Source: Caballeronia glebae (lineage in GTDB: Bacteria; Pseudomonadota; Gammaproteobacteria; Burkholderiales; Burkholderiaceae). Taken from it: a stretch of DNA of 64,000 nt. Positions 63,193 through 64,000 of this stretch are shown here, piece after piece. The stretch's first letter is position 1. Each line of letters opens with the position of its first letter. Location: contig NZ_FCOJ02000028.1 of NCBI RefSeq assembly GCF_001545035.1, positions 28,518-92,517 of the forward strand, written 5' to 3'. A program made the position numbers and the translations under genes. Below the pieces are notes generated by a model. It was not told the DNA's origin. It did not search any database and was given only the letters and a program-made list of their open reading frames with translations.

Positions 63193-63533
63193 GGCTTCAC
63201 GCTCGGACGAAAGGTGGAACCGATCATAACCGTGGCGCGAAATCGGCGCGCGGACCGAAGCCCTTCATTCCGACTGACCAATAGCGCGCTAGTCGCTAAC
63301 ACGCATTGTCTTTCGCCCGGCCTTCGGCAATCAGCCCGATATGGTCGCTTACTCGATGAACGGCGCGGCGTTGCCCGGCTCGTGATTCCGAACGACGGCA
63401 AGGCGGGACGCTACGTTTCGAATTTGGTGGCGCTGCAAATGATGTCGGCGTCGAGGTAATGCGCGCGAAGCGTTGAGAGAGGAGAAGGAAGCGTGATTGT
63501 TCCTTCTCCTGTCGGCGATGCTGCTTCAGGTCT
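63193..63533. other. Intergenic region with hairpin at 63480-63510
   Basis: No gene is supported; the open frame at 63214-63459 has no ribosome site. AGGAGAAGGAA (63480-63490) and TTCCTTCTCCT (63500-63510) form a perfect 11-bp stem 24 bases past the stop of the leftward small gene at 63534. It may be its terminator, although it lacks a T-run. Confidence 0.45.
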
Positions 63534-63791
63534 TCACGCCTTCACGCCGTGCAGCAGGCTGCCGATGGCGTCGAGCGACTTCGTGATGTTCGTCAGATCG
63601 ACATTGGTGTACTGCGATGCATCGACCTGCGTCACGGGCGCCACGTTGATTTGCGGGCTCGCGAATGCGAAGCCTGTGATCGAGTTGGCGTTGATGCCGT
63701 TGTTCTGGAAGATGCTCGCACCGCCGACGATGGCGCGCATTTCTTTACGGCCGAGTTCTTTGCTGACTGCGAGGTTGTCGATCTTCAACAT
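63534..63791 (-). CDS. Small protein with double-glycine-leader-like N-terminus
   Basis: An 85-residue protein beginning MLKIDNLAVSKELGRKEMRA then IVGGASIF. The Leu/Glu/Met pattern ending in Gly-Gly at residues 23-24 resembles leader peptides cut by C39 peptidase transporters in class II bacteriocins and other RiPP-like peptides. The following part is Asn/Thr/Val-rich (NGINANSITGFAF, VDLTNITKSLDAIG) with no Cys. GGAGAG precedes the ATG. A paralogue follows upstream in tandem. No modification or export gene is within the window. Confidence 0.6.
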   Translation of the reverse strand: MLKIDNLAVSKELGRKEMRAIVGGASIFQNNGINANSITGFAFASPQINVAPVTQVDASQYTNVDLTNITKSLDAIGSLLHGVKA

Positions 63792-63829
63792 GATGTCTCT
63801 CCGGATGACCTGAATGTTTGTGCGAGGGC

Positions 63830-64000
63830 TTAGAGCTTCACACCGCCGAGCACGCTGCCGACCGCGTCGAGCGACTTCGTGATGTTGGTCAGATCGACGT
63901 TCGTGTGCGTCGATGCATCGACTTGCGTCACGGGCGCGACGTTGGTTTGCGGGCTGGCGAACGAGAAGCCGCCGTTGTAGTTGGAGTTGATGCCGTTGTT
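63830..64000 (-). CDS. Paralogue of the 63534 gene, truncated by window end
   Basis: The last 56 codons read NNGINSNYNGGFSFASPQTN and VDLTNITKSLDAVGSVLGGV, nearly the same as the C-terminal part of the neighbouring protein. It is transcribed in the same direction, 38 bases before that gene's start codon, so a tandem duplication in one operon is evident. Its N-terminus lies outside the window. Confidence 0.7.
   Translation of the reverse strand, partial: NNGINSNYNGGFSFASPQTNVAPVTQVDASTHTNVDLTNITKSLDAVGSVLGGVKL

Noticed and set aside
63214..63459. Rightward 81-codon frame after the SDR gene
   Set aside because: No ribosome site and no family resemblance; it runs through the SDR promoter region.
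1..64000. tRNA, rRNA, CRISPR arrays, prophage genes or replication origins
   Set aside because: None was recognised on either strand by eye; a profile search would be needed to exclude short non-coding RNAs.

Overview
The window looks like a chromosomal segment of a Burkholderia-sensu-lato betaproteobacterium (Paraburkholderia or Caballeronia type). This rests on the high GC, the codon use, and gene content such as an acdS/Lrp pair, polyamine-type ABC transport with a Rieske demethylase, and an exopolysaccharide locus with a BY-kinase. The species cannot be fixed from the sequence alone.

Region by region. 1-2.1 kb: the N-terminal end of a YbfB-type MFS permease, a NUDIX hydrolase and two very small single-span membrane proteins, one behind a long 5' hairpin. 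2.4-28.7 kb: an exopolysaccharide/capsule locus. It has a beta-propeller GINT1-like protein, four GT4 glycosyltransferases, an AsnB-type amidotransferase, a MraY/WecA-like priming transferase, a Wzc/BceF tyrosine kinase, a WbpO/TviB-type dehydrogenase and a WbpP/TviC-type epimerase. It also has an EpsG-type polymerase, a NodB-type deacetylase, an OafA-SGNH acyltransferase, a MurJ-like flippase, a CysE-like acetyltransferase, two paralogous beta-helix proteins and a secreted SGNH hydrolase. Dehydrogenase, epimerase and amidotransferase together predict a GalNAcA (possibly amidated) repeat unit. No Wza-type outer-membrane exporter lies in the window. 29-31.4 kb: a class A penicillin-binding protein.

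31.5-42.3 kb is a mosaic. It holds the ACC deaminase acdS with a divergent Lrp-type regulator, an AbiE type IV toxin-antitoxin pair with a repeat-bearing promoter, and D-tartrate dehydratase beside a LysR gene that has an in-frame stop. Then come ppnP, a polymorphic-toxin-like gene with a small immunity-like partner, a decayed IS5-family transposase, an ACS-family MFS permease and a class II aldolase with a striking palindromic operator. A Crp/Fnr regulator follows.

43.8-58.8 kb is a catabolic island. A polyamine-type ABC transporter (potABCD-like) and a Rieske oxygenase are read leftward. A LysR gene faces a flavoprotein monooxygenase - RidA - DUF1028 - M20 deacylase - NCS1 permease operon read rightward. 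Convergent to that is a leftward set: a cupin of the DMSP-lyase family, an M24 protein carrying the DddP catalytic residues, and a GbcB/CntB-like ferredoxin reductase. The logic suggests uptake and dismantling of a methylated onium or osmolyte compound, but the substrate is not shown by sequence.

58.9-64 kb: two GNAT acetyltransferases, an XRE-cupin regulator, glyA, a short-chain dehydrogenase with an altered catalytic motif, and a tandem pair (the second cut by the window end) of small proteins whose N-terminus resembles a double-glycine leader.
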